This document shows, piece after piece, positions 27,468 to 36,879 of a DNA stretch of 64,000 nt. Under the pieces are notes generated by a model. The model saw only the letters and a program-made list of their open reading frames with translations, made no database searches and was not told the origin of the DNA. Source of the DNA: DASUAS01 sp963809795. GTDB taxonomy: Bacteria; Actinomycetota; Acidimicrobiia; IMCC26256; DASPTH01. Position numbers and translations under genes: made by a program. The DNA lies in NCBI GenBank assembly GCA_963809795.1, contig CAWELN010000003.1:1-64000 (forward strand), written 5' to 3'. Position 1 is the first letter of the stretch; every line of letters begins with the position of its first letter.

Positions 27468-30246
27468 ATGGCACTTCGTACGGACCGTGCTGAGCCGCTG
27501 TTCGGACGTGAGGCGGAGCTGGCGACGCTGCGGGACCGGGTCACGGAGGCAGCCGGCGGCTGCGGCGGCGCGGTGTTGATCGTCGGTGATGCAGGGATCG
27601 GGAAGACCTCCCTGCTCCGTCGTGCCGTGGCCGGGGCGAATGCACGCGGATATCCGACGCTCGTCACCACCGGCGCCGCCGCCCGCCGGGACACGCCGTT
27701 GTCCGGGCTCGATCAGTTCGTGCGTCCGTATCGCGCCAACGCGGCCGCGTTGCCCTCGAGCGAGCGTGTCGAGCTCGAGCGCGTCTTCGACGCATGCGAT
27801 GCCGCCGCGGTCGATCCCGCCAGGATCGCCCGGGCAGTCATCCGCGTCGTCGGCGTCGGGGCATCCGACCAACCGGTCGTGCTGGCCGTCGACGATCTCC
27901 ACTTGCTCGACCGACCGTCCATCGACGCCATTGCCGAGCTCGCACGCCTGGCCGAGGGTCTGCCGCTCGTCGTCGTCGCCGTCACCCGCACGGGTTGCCT
28001 CGACCAATCGGCCGGCGCGTACGAGTCGATCCTCCAGCTCGGTGCGCTGTCGGATGGCGACGCCCGACTGGTCCTGGAGCGAAACGCGCAACACCTGAGC
28101 TACGTGCAACGCGAGCACCTCGTCCGCCGCGCGGCCGGGAACCCGCTCGCGCTCGTCGAGCTCCCGAAGGCCATCGGTTCCAGGGCGGAAGCCGCCTCCG
28201 ACCTCCTGCTGCAGAGGATGCCGCAGACGAACATGCTGCGGCGCTCCTTCGCGCAGGGTCTGCACGACCTGTCGCCCGCGGCGCGCGACGCGGTCCTCAT
28301 CGCCGCCGCCGAGGACGAGACCGCGGTACACGAGCTGGTCGCCGCCACGGGTGCGCTGGCCGGGCACGACGTCGGCCTCGAGATCTTCGACGAGGTCGTC
28401 AGCGCAGGCTTGCTCTACGGGGACGACATGCGGCTGCAGTTCCGTCATCAGATCGTGCGATCAGTCGTACTGCAGGAAGAGTCGATGACCCGGCGCCAGC
28501 AGGCCCGTAGGGCCATCGCCGACGTCGTGGGCGACGGACCTCGCCGCGTCTGGCACGAAGCGCAATCGGTGCCGGTTCCGCATGAACAGCTCGGCGACCA
28601 GCTCGAGCAGATCCATCGGCTCACATTGGAGCACGGAACCACCGCGGCGATCGCGGTGCTCGAGCGGGCGGCGCAGCTCTCGACCGACCCGGACAAGCGA
28701 GCGCGGCGGTGGCTCCGTGCTGCCGATCTCGCCAGCACGCTGGGTGCAGGTCGACCTCGTCGAGCGCTTCGCGGACGCGGCGTCACGGCATCCGATGTCA
28801 CATGCACGACGGGCATACGCCGACGTGCTCCGCGCCCGATTCGCCGAGGAGCGCGCCAACGTCGAGCCTTCCGCACTGTGCGACCTCGCGCAGCAGGCGA
28901 TCGCCGATGGTGACCACGAGGTCGCGCTCGACTTGCTCCTGGCGGCCGCTGAACGCGCCTGGTGGGTCGGCTCGGATCGAGAGACGCGCACCGCGATCGA
29001 CGAAGTGGCCCAGGCCGTTCCCGGCGCACAGGACGACGCCCGCCGGGCCGCGATCCGTGCGCTCGCCGCTCCGATCGCGAACGGCCGAGCGGTGTCCGAC
29101 TGCCTGGGGCGAGTCGACACTGCGCTCGTGCGTGACCCCCAAGCGTTGCGCAACTTCGGACTGGCTGCCCACGCGATCGGTGATCCGCCGCGCGCGTCGG
29201 CGCTCCTCGCCGAAGCCGAGGCGCGGTGTCGGGCCGATGGGCTCCTCGGCCTGCTCCCGCAGGTCCTGTGCGTGCAGGCCGCGGCGCGGCTCGAGCTCGG
29301 CGATTGGGACCGAGCGTCCGCGCTCGCGGCCGAGGCGGCCGAGGTCGCGGAGCACACCGAGCAATGGAATTGGGTTGCCGCGGCCACGGTCGTCCTGGCG
29401 CGGGCGTACGCCTTGCAGGGAGACGGTGACCGTGCGATGTCATTGGCCGGAGAAAGCGAGCACCTGGCCGGCAATCGAGGCCTGCACGATGTCCATGCTC
29501 TGGGACGCATCGCGCGGGGATCGGCCTGGCTGAGCGCCGGCCAGTACGTCGAGGCATACGACGAGCTGTCCCCGCTGTTCCACGACCACGAGCTTCGCGA
29601 CATCGAACGCGAGCGGATGTCGGCGATCATGTTGTTGGTCGAAGCGGCGGTGCACACGCAGCGCGACGAGGATGCCCGCCGCGTCATCGCCGGAATCGAA
29701 GCGACCGCGCGTCTCACCCCGTCGCCGTTGCTGGGCGTCCAGCTGCTCTTCGCCCGGGCCGTGCTCGCCCTCGACGGCGATGCCGAGGAGCGTTACCGTG
29801 ACGCGCTCGCGCAGGACCTGGTTCGGTGGCCCTGGGTACGCGCCCGGATCGAGCTCGCCTACGGGAGCTGGCTACGGCGCCAGCGTCGCGCGGTCGAAAG
29901 CCGGCCGCGCCTGCGCGCCGCGTGCGAGACCCTGGAGTTGATCGGAGCGCACGCATGGGCCGAGCGAGCCCGCACCGAGCTGCGCGCCGCCGGCGAACGT
30001 CGGCCCGGAGAGCGAGGCGGCGACGGCGCCGCCCTCGAGAACGTCCTCTCCCCCCAGGAGCTCGAGATCGCACGGCTCGCGGCGGAAGGTCTCTCGAACC
30101 GCGAGATCGGCCAACGCTTGTTCCTCTCGCACCGCACGGTGGGTTCACACCTGTATCGCATCTTCCCCAAGCTGGGCATCACGTCGCGCCGGCACCTCCT
30201 CAACCGCGTGAACGCAGGACCCGGCACGAGCATGGTCGCGGCGTAG
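27468..30246 (+). CDS. Large ATPase-type LuxR regulator (LAL/MalT-like), second copy, one frameshift
   Basis: About 925 aa when joined. PLFGREAELATLRDR, Walker A VGDAGIGKTSLL, Walker B VVLAVDDLHLLD, long helical-repeat middle, and a C-terminal LuxR domain (LSPQELEIARLAAEGLSNRE, LSHRTVGSHLYRIFPKLG). One extra G near 28745 shifts the frame (LVQVDLVERFADAA is restored). Start ATG 27468 is preceded by GGAAGG; the frame is open upstream to 27324 without a good site. It is a paralogue of 23168-25926, the two flanking a FAD reductase. Its targets are unknown. Confidence 0.82.
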
Positions 30247-30501
30247 TCGAGAGTGGATCCCGGTCCGGGCGCCGCCGGGGCTGCGGCGGACGTACGGCGT
30301 GGCGCCTGAGGATCCCCGAGGTCACGCGCGTTTGACCGCGGACGGTGAACTTCGCGCTCGATCGGGTCGACGGTGGGGACCGTCGTCGCTGAGCCTGATC
30401 GACGCGGTGCTCGCCAGCACCTGAGCGGCCCCGGAGTGGCGGCGCGAGCGACTCGTCGCCGTCGCGCCCGGTACGTGTGCCGCACCTCTCTCTCCTGGTC
30501 A
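30247..30501. other. Intergenic region upstream of the catabolic island
   Basis: Together with the operator and the stretch to 30598, this makes about 350 bases without a gene. It holds a short GC hairpin at 30272-30289 (CCGCCG, loop GGGCTG, CGGCGG) just after the LuxR stop, which could be a weak terminator. The remainder has no open frame with recognisable content. The promoter of the ABC-transporter operon is expected toward its right end. Confidence 0.4.
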
Positions 30502-30515
30502 ATCAAGCACTTGAC
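30502..30515. promoter_or_regulatory. Palindromic operator, site 1 (ATCAA-N4-TTGAC)
   Basis: ATCAAGCACTTGAC, about 85 bases before the ATP-binding protein start. The right half also gives TTGACA, a consensus -35 element, so a bound repressor would cover the promoter. First of six matching sites in the island. Confidence 0.65.
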
Positions 30516-30598
30516 AAAGTGGTTGATGGCGCAGAGACTCTGCCGATCCGGGTGACGCCGTCGCCCGATCGGCAGTGGCGCGACGTTCAGGGGGTTGG

Positions 30599-31498
30599 AT
30601 GGTCGGGGGGCCTGGGGTGACGTTCGCGCCGCACGCAGGTGCTCACGGAGCAGTCTCACCCGACCACGCCGACCCGGAACGCTCAGACGCCGTCCTCGCG
30701 CTCGAGAACGTCGGCGTCCGCTTCGGGGGCATCAGCGCGCTCACCGGCGTGAGCCTCACGGTGGCCGAGGGCGCGGTGTGGGGGCTCATCGGCCCGAACG
30801 GCGCCGGCAAGACCACCCTCTTCGACGTGATCTCCGGCGTGCGCACCCCCAACGAGGGTCGCGTCTGGTTCCGGGGCGCGAACATCACGAACGTCTCGGC
30901 CGTCGCACGGGCGCGGCGGGGCCTGCGACGGACGTTCCAACGGGTGCAGACCTTCGGGTGGCTCTCGGTCGAGGACAACGTCCTGGCCGCGTTGGAGTGG
31001 CGCGGCGGCGGGGGAGGGATGCTCGCCGACATCGCCCACTTCCCGACCCGTCGGGCGCGCGAACGCACGCGTCGTCAGCGCGTGGGCGAGGTGCTCGAGC
31101 AGTGTGGGTTGACCGCGGTGCGCGCCGACCCGGTGGGGTCGTTGCCGATCGGCCTGGCGCGCATGGTCGAGCTCGCCCGCGCCATCGTCGACGACCCCAA
31201 GCTGCTGCTCCTCGACGAACCGACCTCGGGGCTCGACGAACGCGAAGCCGAGCGATTGGTCGAGCAGCTGCAGCTCCTGCGGTCGGCGACGACGTGCGCG
31301 GTGATCCTGGTCGAGCACGACATGGGCTTCGTGATGGAGCAGTGCGACACCATCGCCGTGCTGGAGCTCGGCCAGGTGCTCGCCACCGGCGCTCCGAAGG
31401 CCATCCAAGAAGACCCGCTCGTACGCGCCGCGTACCTCGGCGACGGCTCCGAGCACAGCAAACACGGGAACATCGACACTCAAGGGGGACAGTCGTGA
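30599..31498 (+). CDS. ABC transporter ATP-binding protein, LivG type
   Basis: 299 aa ATPase of the branched-chain amino acid / hydrophobic amide (HAAT) importer family. Walker A GPNGAGKTTLF, the LivG-specific long helical insert (MLADIAHFPTRRARERTR), signature LPIGLARMVELARAIV in place of LSGGQ as usual in LivG, Walker B LLLLDEPTSGLD and switch His in VEHDMGF. Start ATG 30599 has AGGGGG five bases upstream; GTG 30575 and 30617 are alternatives. Its stop overlaps the binding-protein start. It lies under operator site 1. In such islands HAAT importers often take up aromatic or carboxylic substrates rather than amino acids. Confidence 0.9.
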   Translation: MVGGPGVTFAPHAGAHGAVSPDHADPERSDAVLALENVGVRFGGISALTGVSLTVAEGAVWGLIGPNGAGKTTLFDVISGVRTPNEGRVWFRGANITNVSAVARARRGLRRTFQRVQTFGWLSVEDNVLAALEWRGGGGGMLADIAHFPTRRARERTRRQRVGEVLEQCGLTAVRADPVGSLPIGLARMVELARAIVDDPKLLLLDEPTSGLDEREAERLVEQLQLLRSATTCAVILVEHDMGFVMEQCDTIAVLELGQVLATGAPKAIQEDPLVRAAYLGDGSEHSKHGNIDTQGGQS

Positions 31499-32721
31499 AA
31501 CGCAAGAGAGTCTGGATCTGGGTCGCGGTGATGGCGATCGTGGGGCTCGTCGCGGCAACGGCGGGTTCCGCCGGTGCCCGGGTGCCGAGTCAGACGACCA
31601 AAGGGGTGACGAGCTCGACCATCAACGTCGCGGGACTCGTCAGCAAGCCGACGTTCGCGGCGGCGGTGCAAGGTGCCCAGGCTCGCTTCGACCGTGAGAA
31701 CGCGAAGGGAGGGGTCTTCGGGCGCAAGATCAAGATCGTCGACACCGCCGACGACAAGTTCGACCCGACCACGAACGTCCAGGAGACGCGTCGGGTCGTG
31801 AGCTCGGACAACGTCTTCGCCATGGTGCCGACGGTCACCGTCGTGCTCGGCGCCTCCGACTACCTCGCGCAGCAGAAGGTGCCGTTCTTCGGCTGGGGGA
31901 TCTCCTCCGGCTTCTGCGGCAACGACTACGGCTACGGCTTCACCGGCTGTGTCGCCCCCAAGACGCCCGTGTACGGCAACACCTTCATGCCCGCGGCGGG
32001 TGCGAAGGCGCTCGGGAAGGACCCGAAGGGTCTGACCGTGGCGATCATCGCCGAGGACACCGATGCGGCACGCAGCGGCCTCGGCACCCTCGGGACCGCG
32101 GCGCAGTCGCTCGGGATGAAGGTCGTCTACTCGAAGGGTGTCGTGCCGGCGCCGCCGGCGACGGTCGGTGACTTCACACCGTTCTCGCAGGCGATCATGA
32201 CCAGCAACAAGGGTGGTCCGCCCGACATCGTGATCATGCTGTTCGCCAGCATCCCGTCGACGCTCGGGCTGCAGGGCACGCTGCAGGCCGCCGGGTTCAA
32301 GGGCCCCATCGAGAACACGCAGACCTACGACCCGCAGCTCGCGGCTCCGTCGAAGGGCGGGAGCGTGTACGTGCAGTTCGGGGCGTTCGAGACGGCGAAC
32401 ACGGTCCCCGGGGTCAAGCAGATGGTGGACGACCTCAAGAAGGCGGATGCGCCGCTCGGCGTGCTCTCCGCGGTCGGGTACCTCTCGGCCGACATGTTCA
32501 TCGCCGCCCTCAAGAAGACGGGCAAGAACCTGACCATCGACGCGTTCCAGAAGGCGGCGAGCAAGCTCCAGTACAACGTCAACAAGACGGCCGGCCCGAC
32601 GTCGTTCCCGAAGGACCGGGTCCAGCCCGGTGTGTGCGGGACGCTCGTGACCTCGAACGGGACCGGCTACGACGTCACCGTGCCCTACTTCTGCGGCGAG
32701 GCGGTGAAGGCGAAGTCCTGA
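31495..32721 (+). CDS. Periplasmic-binding-protein-like substrate receptor (LivJ/K family)
   Basis: 408 aa type I periplasmic binding protein. Begins at GTG 31495 (4-base overlap with the ATPase stop, GGGGG upstream). A Sec signal peptide covers about residues 1-29 (VWIWVAVMAIVGLVAATAG, then AGA). The mature part has the family N-terminal strand TINVAGLVSKPTFAAAVQGA and the partner helix ENAKGGVFGRKIKIVDTADD. Two Cys pairs (FCGND to GCVA, and VCGTL to FCGEA) could form disulfides. No lipobox Cys follows the signal, unlike most Gram-positive receptors, so how it stays at the cell is unclear. Ligand unknown. Confidence 0.88.
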   Translation: MKRKRVWIWVAVMAIVGLVAATAGSAGARVPSQTTKGVTSSTINVAGLVSKPTFAAAVQGAQARFDRENAKGGVFGRKIKIVDTADDKFDPTTNVQETRRVVSSDNVFAMVPTVTVVLGASDYLAQQKVPFFGWGISSGFCGNDYGYGFTGCVAPKTPVYGNTFMPAAGAKALGKDPKGLTVAIIAEDTDAARSGLGTLGTAAQSLGMKVVYSKGVVPAPPATVGDFTPFSQAIMTSNKGGPPDIVIMLFASIPSTLGLQGTLQAAGFKGPIENTQTYDPQLAAPSKGGSVYVQFGAFETANTVPGVKQMVDDLKKADAPLGVLSAVGYLSADMFIAALKKTGKNLTIDAFQKAASKLQYNVNKTAGPTSFPKDRVQPGVCGTLVTSNGTGYDVTVPYFCGEAVKAKS

Positions 32722-32732
32722 CAGCAGTTCGT

Positions 32733-32770
32733 GCTGGTCACGCCGGCCGACGCGGGTCGGCGTGACCAGC
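32733..32770 (+). terminator. Perfect 13-bp stem-loop after the binding-protein gene
   Basis: GCTGGTCACGCCG (32733-32745) pairs perfectly with CGGCGTGACCAGC (32758-32770) around a 12-base loop. It begins 12 bases after the receptor stop and 37 bases before the permease start. No T-run. Such hairpins between a receptor and its permeases usually act as partial terminators or protect the 5' message so the receptor is made in excess. Confidence 0.6.
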
Positions 32771-32807
32771 CACGTTCCGTGACCGTCGTCGTTCCCCGGA
32801 GTCGTTC

Positions 32808-35735
32808 GTGGACAAATTCCTGAACCTGCTGTTCTCCGGTGCCGTGTCGGGCGGCATCTACGCGGTCATGGCAGCAGGGGTGGTGCTGACCTACCAGACC
32901 TCGGGGATCTTCAACTTCGCGCACGGCGCGGTCGCGTTCGTCACCGCCTACGTCTTCTTCCAGCTGAACACCGGCCTCGGCGTGCCGGTCGTGCCGGCGG
33001 CGCTGATCTCGGTACTGATCTTCGCCCCGCTGCTCGGCCTCGCCCTCGACCGGATCCTGCTGCGGCGCCTCGCGGCGGCGCCGATGTACGCGCGCATCGT
33101 CGGGTCGATCGGCCTGCTCATCGCGCTCCCGGCGCTGGCCTTGTGGCTGGTCGAGGCGTTGGGCAACACGGTCCTCGATTTCGGGCTCCCGGTCACCACC
33201 GGCTCCGGGAGCGGGACGGTCCGCGGCATCGGGCCGAGCCCGCGCCAGACGTGGCACCTCGACTCGATCGGGCTCAACGGTGTCTCGCTGAACTCCGACC
33301 AGGTCGCGGTCTTCGTCGCCGCCGCGTTCGCCGCGATCGCGCTCTGGCTGGTCCTCCGCCACACGCGCCTCGGGCTGGAGATGCGTGCGGTGGTGAACCG
33401 CAGCGATCTCGCCGGTCTGCGGGGCGTCAACGCGTCGCGCACGTCGTCGGCAGCCTGGGTCCTCACGATGATGCTCGCCGGCCTCGGCGGGATCCTGATC
33501 GCCCCACTGTTCCAGCTCGCGGACCAGGAATTCACCCTGATCGTGCTGGGCGCGCTCGCGGCCGTCGCGCTGGCGGGGCTCCGTTCGATCCCGATCGCGT
33601 TCGCGGGCGGACTGCTCCTCGGCGTCCTGCAGAACATCGTCTACGGCTACGGCGACACCATCCTCCCCGGGTTCCTCAACGATCTCGCCGGGCTCCGCGC
33701 CGCGATCCCGTTCATCCTCACCGTGGTCCTCCTGTTCGTGATCGGGCGCAACCGCGGGAGCGAGGGGCGCTCGGTGGCGGACGAGAAGCCCATGGAAGAC
33801 CATCGCGACGGCCTGCCGCGGTGGCGGCGCGTGCTCCCGTGGGCCGTCTTCGTGTTCCTGTTCGTGGCGTTCACGCTCCAGTGGTTCCCGTGGGGCTGGG
33901 CGCAGGCCAGCGACTTCGAGTCGCTGGGCATCCTCGCGCCCGGGATGGCGCTGGCCATCGTCTTCCTGTCGTTCGTCGTCGTGACCGGACTCGGCGGCAT
34001 GGTCAGCCTCGCCCAGGGAACCTTCGTCACCGCGGGTGGGTTCGTCGCCGGCTGGGCCGTGAACCACGACTTCGGCATCGACGTGCCCTTCGTCGCCAGC
34101 CACGGACACATCAACTTCGCCGCGGCCGCGATCATGGGTGCGGTCGCCGCGGGCGCGCTCGGCGCGTTGATCGCGATTCCCGTCCGCCGGCTGGGCGTGC
34201 TCGCGCTCGCCTTGGCCTCGCTCGCGATCGCGCTCGCGCTCGACCTCACCCTCTTCCAGGTCCAGGACGTCAGCAACGGCCAGCTCGGGTGGACCTATCC
34301 GCTCCCGCGGTTCGATCTGTTCGGCATCACGACGTTCGACCTCTCGCAGCCGCGCACCGAGGTGATGGTGCTCCTCGTCATCTTCGGCGTGATGACCCTG
34401 GGCATCCACAACCTGCAGCAGTCGAGCTCGGGGCGGGCCGCGCTCGCGGTGCGCAGCTCGTCGGTGGCCGCGCGCACGTCCGGGATCGCGCCGGCGCGCA
34501 GCGAGATCGCGCTGTTCGCGGTGGCCGGGGCGATCGCCGGCTTCGGCGGCGTGATGCTCGGGATGACGAACGGCTCCTTCACGAACAGCACCGCGACCCC
34601 GATCACCGGGCTCCTCTGGCTGGCCGTCGTGGTGACCTTCGGGATCCGCCGCCCGGGCGGGGCGCTGCTCGGTGGTCTGGCGGTGATGGCCACGACGCCC
34701 GTCTTCAACTGGATCTCGGGGTGGAGCTTCATGCCGGCCTGGTTCAACGACCTCACCGGCTCGACGTACTTCGCCGCCATCCTGTTCGGCCTCGGCGCGA
34801 TCAACCTGGCGAAGAACCCCGACGGGCTGTTCGCGCTGGTCGGGAGTCAGCGCGTCGAGCGGCGGCGGAAGAAGGAGCGCCTGGCGCGGGTCGCGCGGGC
34901 CGAGCTCGACGTCCACGAGGTGGAGCACGTGCCGGCGTCGAACGGATCCGGCCCGGGCGCCGACGACGAGGATCCGATGCACCTCCGCGCCCTCGTGGGA
35001 TCGGACGCGTTCGGGCACGTGGACCAGGTGGTGCCCTCGGAGGACGCCGCGCTCGCACTCGACGACATCGTGGCCGGGTACGGCGACGTCGAGGTGCTCC
35101 ACCGGGTGTCGCTGCACCTGGCCAAGGGCACGGTGGTCGCCCTGCTCGGCGCGAACGGCGCCGGGAAGTCGACGCTCTGTGCGGTCACGGCCGGCCTGCT
35201 GGCGCCGGCCAGCGGCACCGTCACGATCGACGGGCGCGACGTGACGTCGCTGGCGCCGTACCAGCGGTCGCGCGCCGGCGTGATGCTCGCGCCCGAGGCG
35301 CGCGGCATCTTCCCCGGGTTGAGCGTGGAGGAGAACCTCGAAGTGCTCCTGCGCTCGAAGGAGGACCGGGCGAAGGCGTACGAGATCTTTCCCATCCTCG
35401 GTGAGCGGGTGAAGCAGCAGGCCGGGCTGCTGTCGGGCGGTGAGCAGCAGATGCTGAGCCTCGCGCCGGCGCTGGTGGACCCGCCGGCGGTGTTCGTCGC
35501 GGACGAGCCGACGCTGGGCCTCGCCCCGCTCGCGTCCGCCGAGATCATGGATGCGATCCGCCGGCTGCGGGACCTGGGATCGACGATCCTGTTGGTGGAG
35601 GAGAAGGCGCACGAGGTGCTGGAGGTGGCGGACACGGTGGCATTCATGGAATTGGGTCGGCTCGTGTGGATGGGGCCGTCCGACCAGCTCGACGAGGAAC
35701 GCCTCGCGGGCACCTACCTGGGGATGGCGACGTGA
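32808..35735 (+). CDS. Triple-fusion HAAT ABC transporter: LivH-LivM-LivF in one protein
   Basis: 975 aa, one uninterrupted frame from GTG 32808. Residues about 1-310 are a LivH permease (SGGIYAVMAAGVVLTYQTSG, FNFAHGAVAF). About 330-680 is a LivM permease (VVTGLGGMVSLAQGTFVTAGG, RSSSVAARTSGI). A charged linker follows, and about 745-975 is a LivF ATPase with LLGANGAGKSTL, LSGGEQQMLSLAPAL and FVADEPTLGLAP. Pairwise fusions are known in this family; all three in one chain is unusual. With the separate LivG-type ATPase and receptor it makes a complete importer. The stop overlaps the DapB-like start by 4 bases, tying uptake to catabolism. Confidence 0.9.
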   Translation: MDKFLNLLFSGAVSGGIYAVMAAGVVLTYQTSGIFNFAHGAVAFVTAYVFFQLNTGLGVPVVPAALISVLIFAPLLGLALDRILLRRLAAAPMYARIVGSIGLLIALPALALWLVEALGNTVLDFGLPVTTGSGSGTVRGIGPSPRQTWHLDSIGLNGVSLNSDQVAVFVAAAFAAIALWLVLRHTRLGLEMRAVVNRSDLAGLRGVNASRTSSAAWVLTMMLAGLGGILIAPLFQLADQEFTLIVLGALAAVALAGLRSIPIAFAGGLLLGVLQNIVYGYGDTILPGFLNDLAGLRAAIPFILTVVLLFVIGRNRGSEGRSVADEKPMEDHRDGLPRWRRVLPWAVFVFLFVAFTLQWFPWGWAQASDFESLGILAPGMALAIVFLSFVVVTGLGGMVSLAQGTFVTAGGFVAGWAVNHDFGIDVPFVASHGHINFAAAAIMGAVAAGALGALIAIPVRRLGVLALALASLAIALALDLTLFQVQDVSNGQLGWTYPLPRFDLFGITTFDLSQPRTEVMVLLVIFGVMTLGIHNLQQSSSGRAALAVRSSSVAARTSGIAPARSEIALFAVAGAIAGFGGVMLGMTNGSFTNSTATPITGLLWLAVVVTFGIRRPGGALLGGLAVMATTPVFNWISGWSFMPAWFNDLTGSTYFAAILFGLGAINLAKNPDGLFALVGSQRVERRRKKERLARVARAELDVHEVEHVPASNGSGPGADDEDPMHLRALVGSDAFGHVDQVVPSEDAALALDDIVAGYGDVEVLHRVSLHLAKGTVVALLGANGAGKSTLCAVTAGLLAPASGTVTIDGRDVTSLAPYQRSRAGVMLAPEARGIFPGLSVEENLEVLLRSKEDRAKAYEIFPILGERVKQQAGLLSGGEQQMLSLAPALVDPPAVFVADEPTLGLAPLASAEIMDAIRRLRDLGSTILLVEEKAHEVLEVADTVAFMELGRLVWMGPSDQLDEERLAGTYLGMAT

Positions 35736-36811
35736 GCCTCCGCGTCGTGCACTGGGGCACCGGGAACACCGGGCGGTTGGCGCTCCGCGGGGTGCTGCAG
35801 CACCCCGAGCTCGAGCTGGTCGGCCTGTACGTGCACAACCCGGACAAGGTCGGCCGCGACGCGGGCGAGCTCATCGGGTTGGACGCGGCCGGCGTGGTGG
35901 CGACGAGCGATGTCGACGAGCTGCTGGCGATCGACGCCGACTGCCTCTGCTACCTGGGCGACGGGATCGGCCCGCGCGCCGCGGAAGCGGTCGAGGAGAT
36001 GAGCCGGTTCCTCCGCGCCGGTCGCAACGTGGTGTCGACGTCGCTCAACCAGCTGGTGAACCCGAAGACGGCGGCGGCGGAGCTGCGGGAACCGTTGGAA
36101 GCAGCGTGCCGAGCCGGGAGCTCGTCGTTCTTCAACAACGGCGCCGATCCCGGATTCGGGAGCGATCTCATCCCGCTCACGCTGCTGTCGCTGATGGACG
36201 ACATCGAGTCCGTCAGGATCCAGGAGATCGTGAACTACTCGCACTACGACCAGGTGTGGGTGATGCGCGACCTGTTCGGGTTCGGGCAGCCGCTCGACTA
36301 CCAGTCCCCGCTCTTCACGAGCGGCGCCCTGACCGAGTATTGGGGCGGTGTGGTCACGATGATCGCCGACGCGCTGGGCCTGGAGCTCGACGAGATCCGC
36401 GAGGTGCACGAGTTCGCGGGCGTCGACATCGACGTCGACGTCGAGATCGGCCGCATCGCCGCGGGCACGGTCGCCGCCATCCGCTTCGAGGTGCAGGGCA
36501 TCGTCGCCGGCGAGCCGGTGGTCGTCGTGGAGCACGACACCCGGATCCACGACGACGCCGCGCCGGATTGGCCGCAGTGCCGCGGCGGTGACAACTGTTA
36601 CCGCGTGCTGATCGCCGGGCGCCCGAAGCTCACCTGCGAGCTCGACATGGAAGACGAGCACGGCGGGGACGGCGGCCTCATCGCCTGCTCGATGCGCGTG
36701 GTGAACGCGATCCCCGCGGTGTGCGCGGCGCCGCCGGGCCTCATGTCGACGCTCGATCTCCCGCTGGTCTTCGGCCGCAACGTGCGCGCCGGGGCAACAT
36801 CAAGAACTTGA
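35732..36811 (+). CDS. DapB-like NAD(P)-dependent dehydrogenase, copy 1
   Basis: 359 aa. N-terminal Rossmann domain VVHWGTGNTGRLALRGVL resembles dihydrodipicolinate reductase; the rest matches the C-terminal domain type of 2,4-diaminopentanoate dehydrogenase and related actinobacterial proteins. FFNNGADPGFGSDLIPLTLL is strongly shared with the copy at 39643-40701. The true reaction of these actinobacterial members is not established; a role in reducing or oxidising a catabolic keto or imino intermediate is inferred. GTG start overlaps the transporter stop by 4 bases. The stop TGA lies within operator site 2. Confidence 0.8.
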   Translation: MSLRVVHWGTGNTGRLALRGVLQHPELELVGLYVHNPDKVGRDAGELIGLDAAGVVATSDVDELLAIDADCLCYLGDGIGPRAAEAVEEMSRFLRAGRNVVSTSLNQLVNPKTAAAELREPLEAACRAGSSSFFNNGADPGFGSDLIPLTLLSLMDDIESVRIQEIVNYSHYDQVWVMRDLFGFGQPLDYQSPLFTSGALTEYWGGVVTMIADALGLELDEIREVHEFAGVDIDVDVEIGRIAAGTVAAIRFEVQGIVAGEPVVVVEHDTRIHDDAAPDWPQCRGGDNCYRVLIAGRPKLTCELDMEDEHGGDGGLIACSMRVVNAIPAVCAAPPGLMSTLDLPLVFGRNVRAGATSRT

Positions 36812-36812
36812 T
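36799..36812. promoter_or_regulatory. Palindromic operator, site 2 (ATCAA-N4-TTGAT)
   Basis: ATCAAGAACTTGAT, a perfect 6-2-6 palindrome spanning the last codons of the DapB-like gene and about 67 bases before the extradiol dioxygenase start. A further GTTGATAT half-site lies about 8 bases downstream. Implies an internal promoter for the genes from the dioxygenase onward. Confidence 0.65.
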
Positions 36813-36879
36813 CTCCATGTGTTGATATGCGACGATCGCTCGACCCGATGCGGTCATGAGGTCAGTGAGGAACCTACGA

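Noticed and set aside
30595..31494. Upstream in-frame extension of the binding-protein gene (to 30595)
   Set aside because: That part overlaps the ATPase gene in another frame and is arginine-rich; the receptor clearly starts at GTG 31495 with a signal peptide.
32685..35612. 975-aa minus-strand open frame opposite the LivHMF fusion
   Set aside because: Highly charged, repetitive composition with no motif; the plus strand has clear permease and ATPase motifs.
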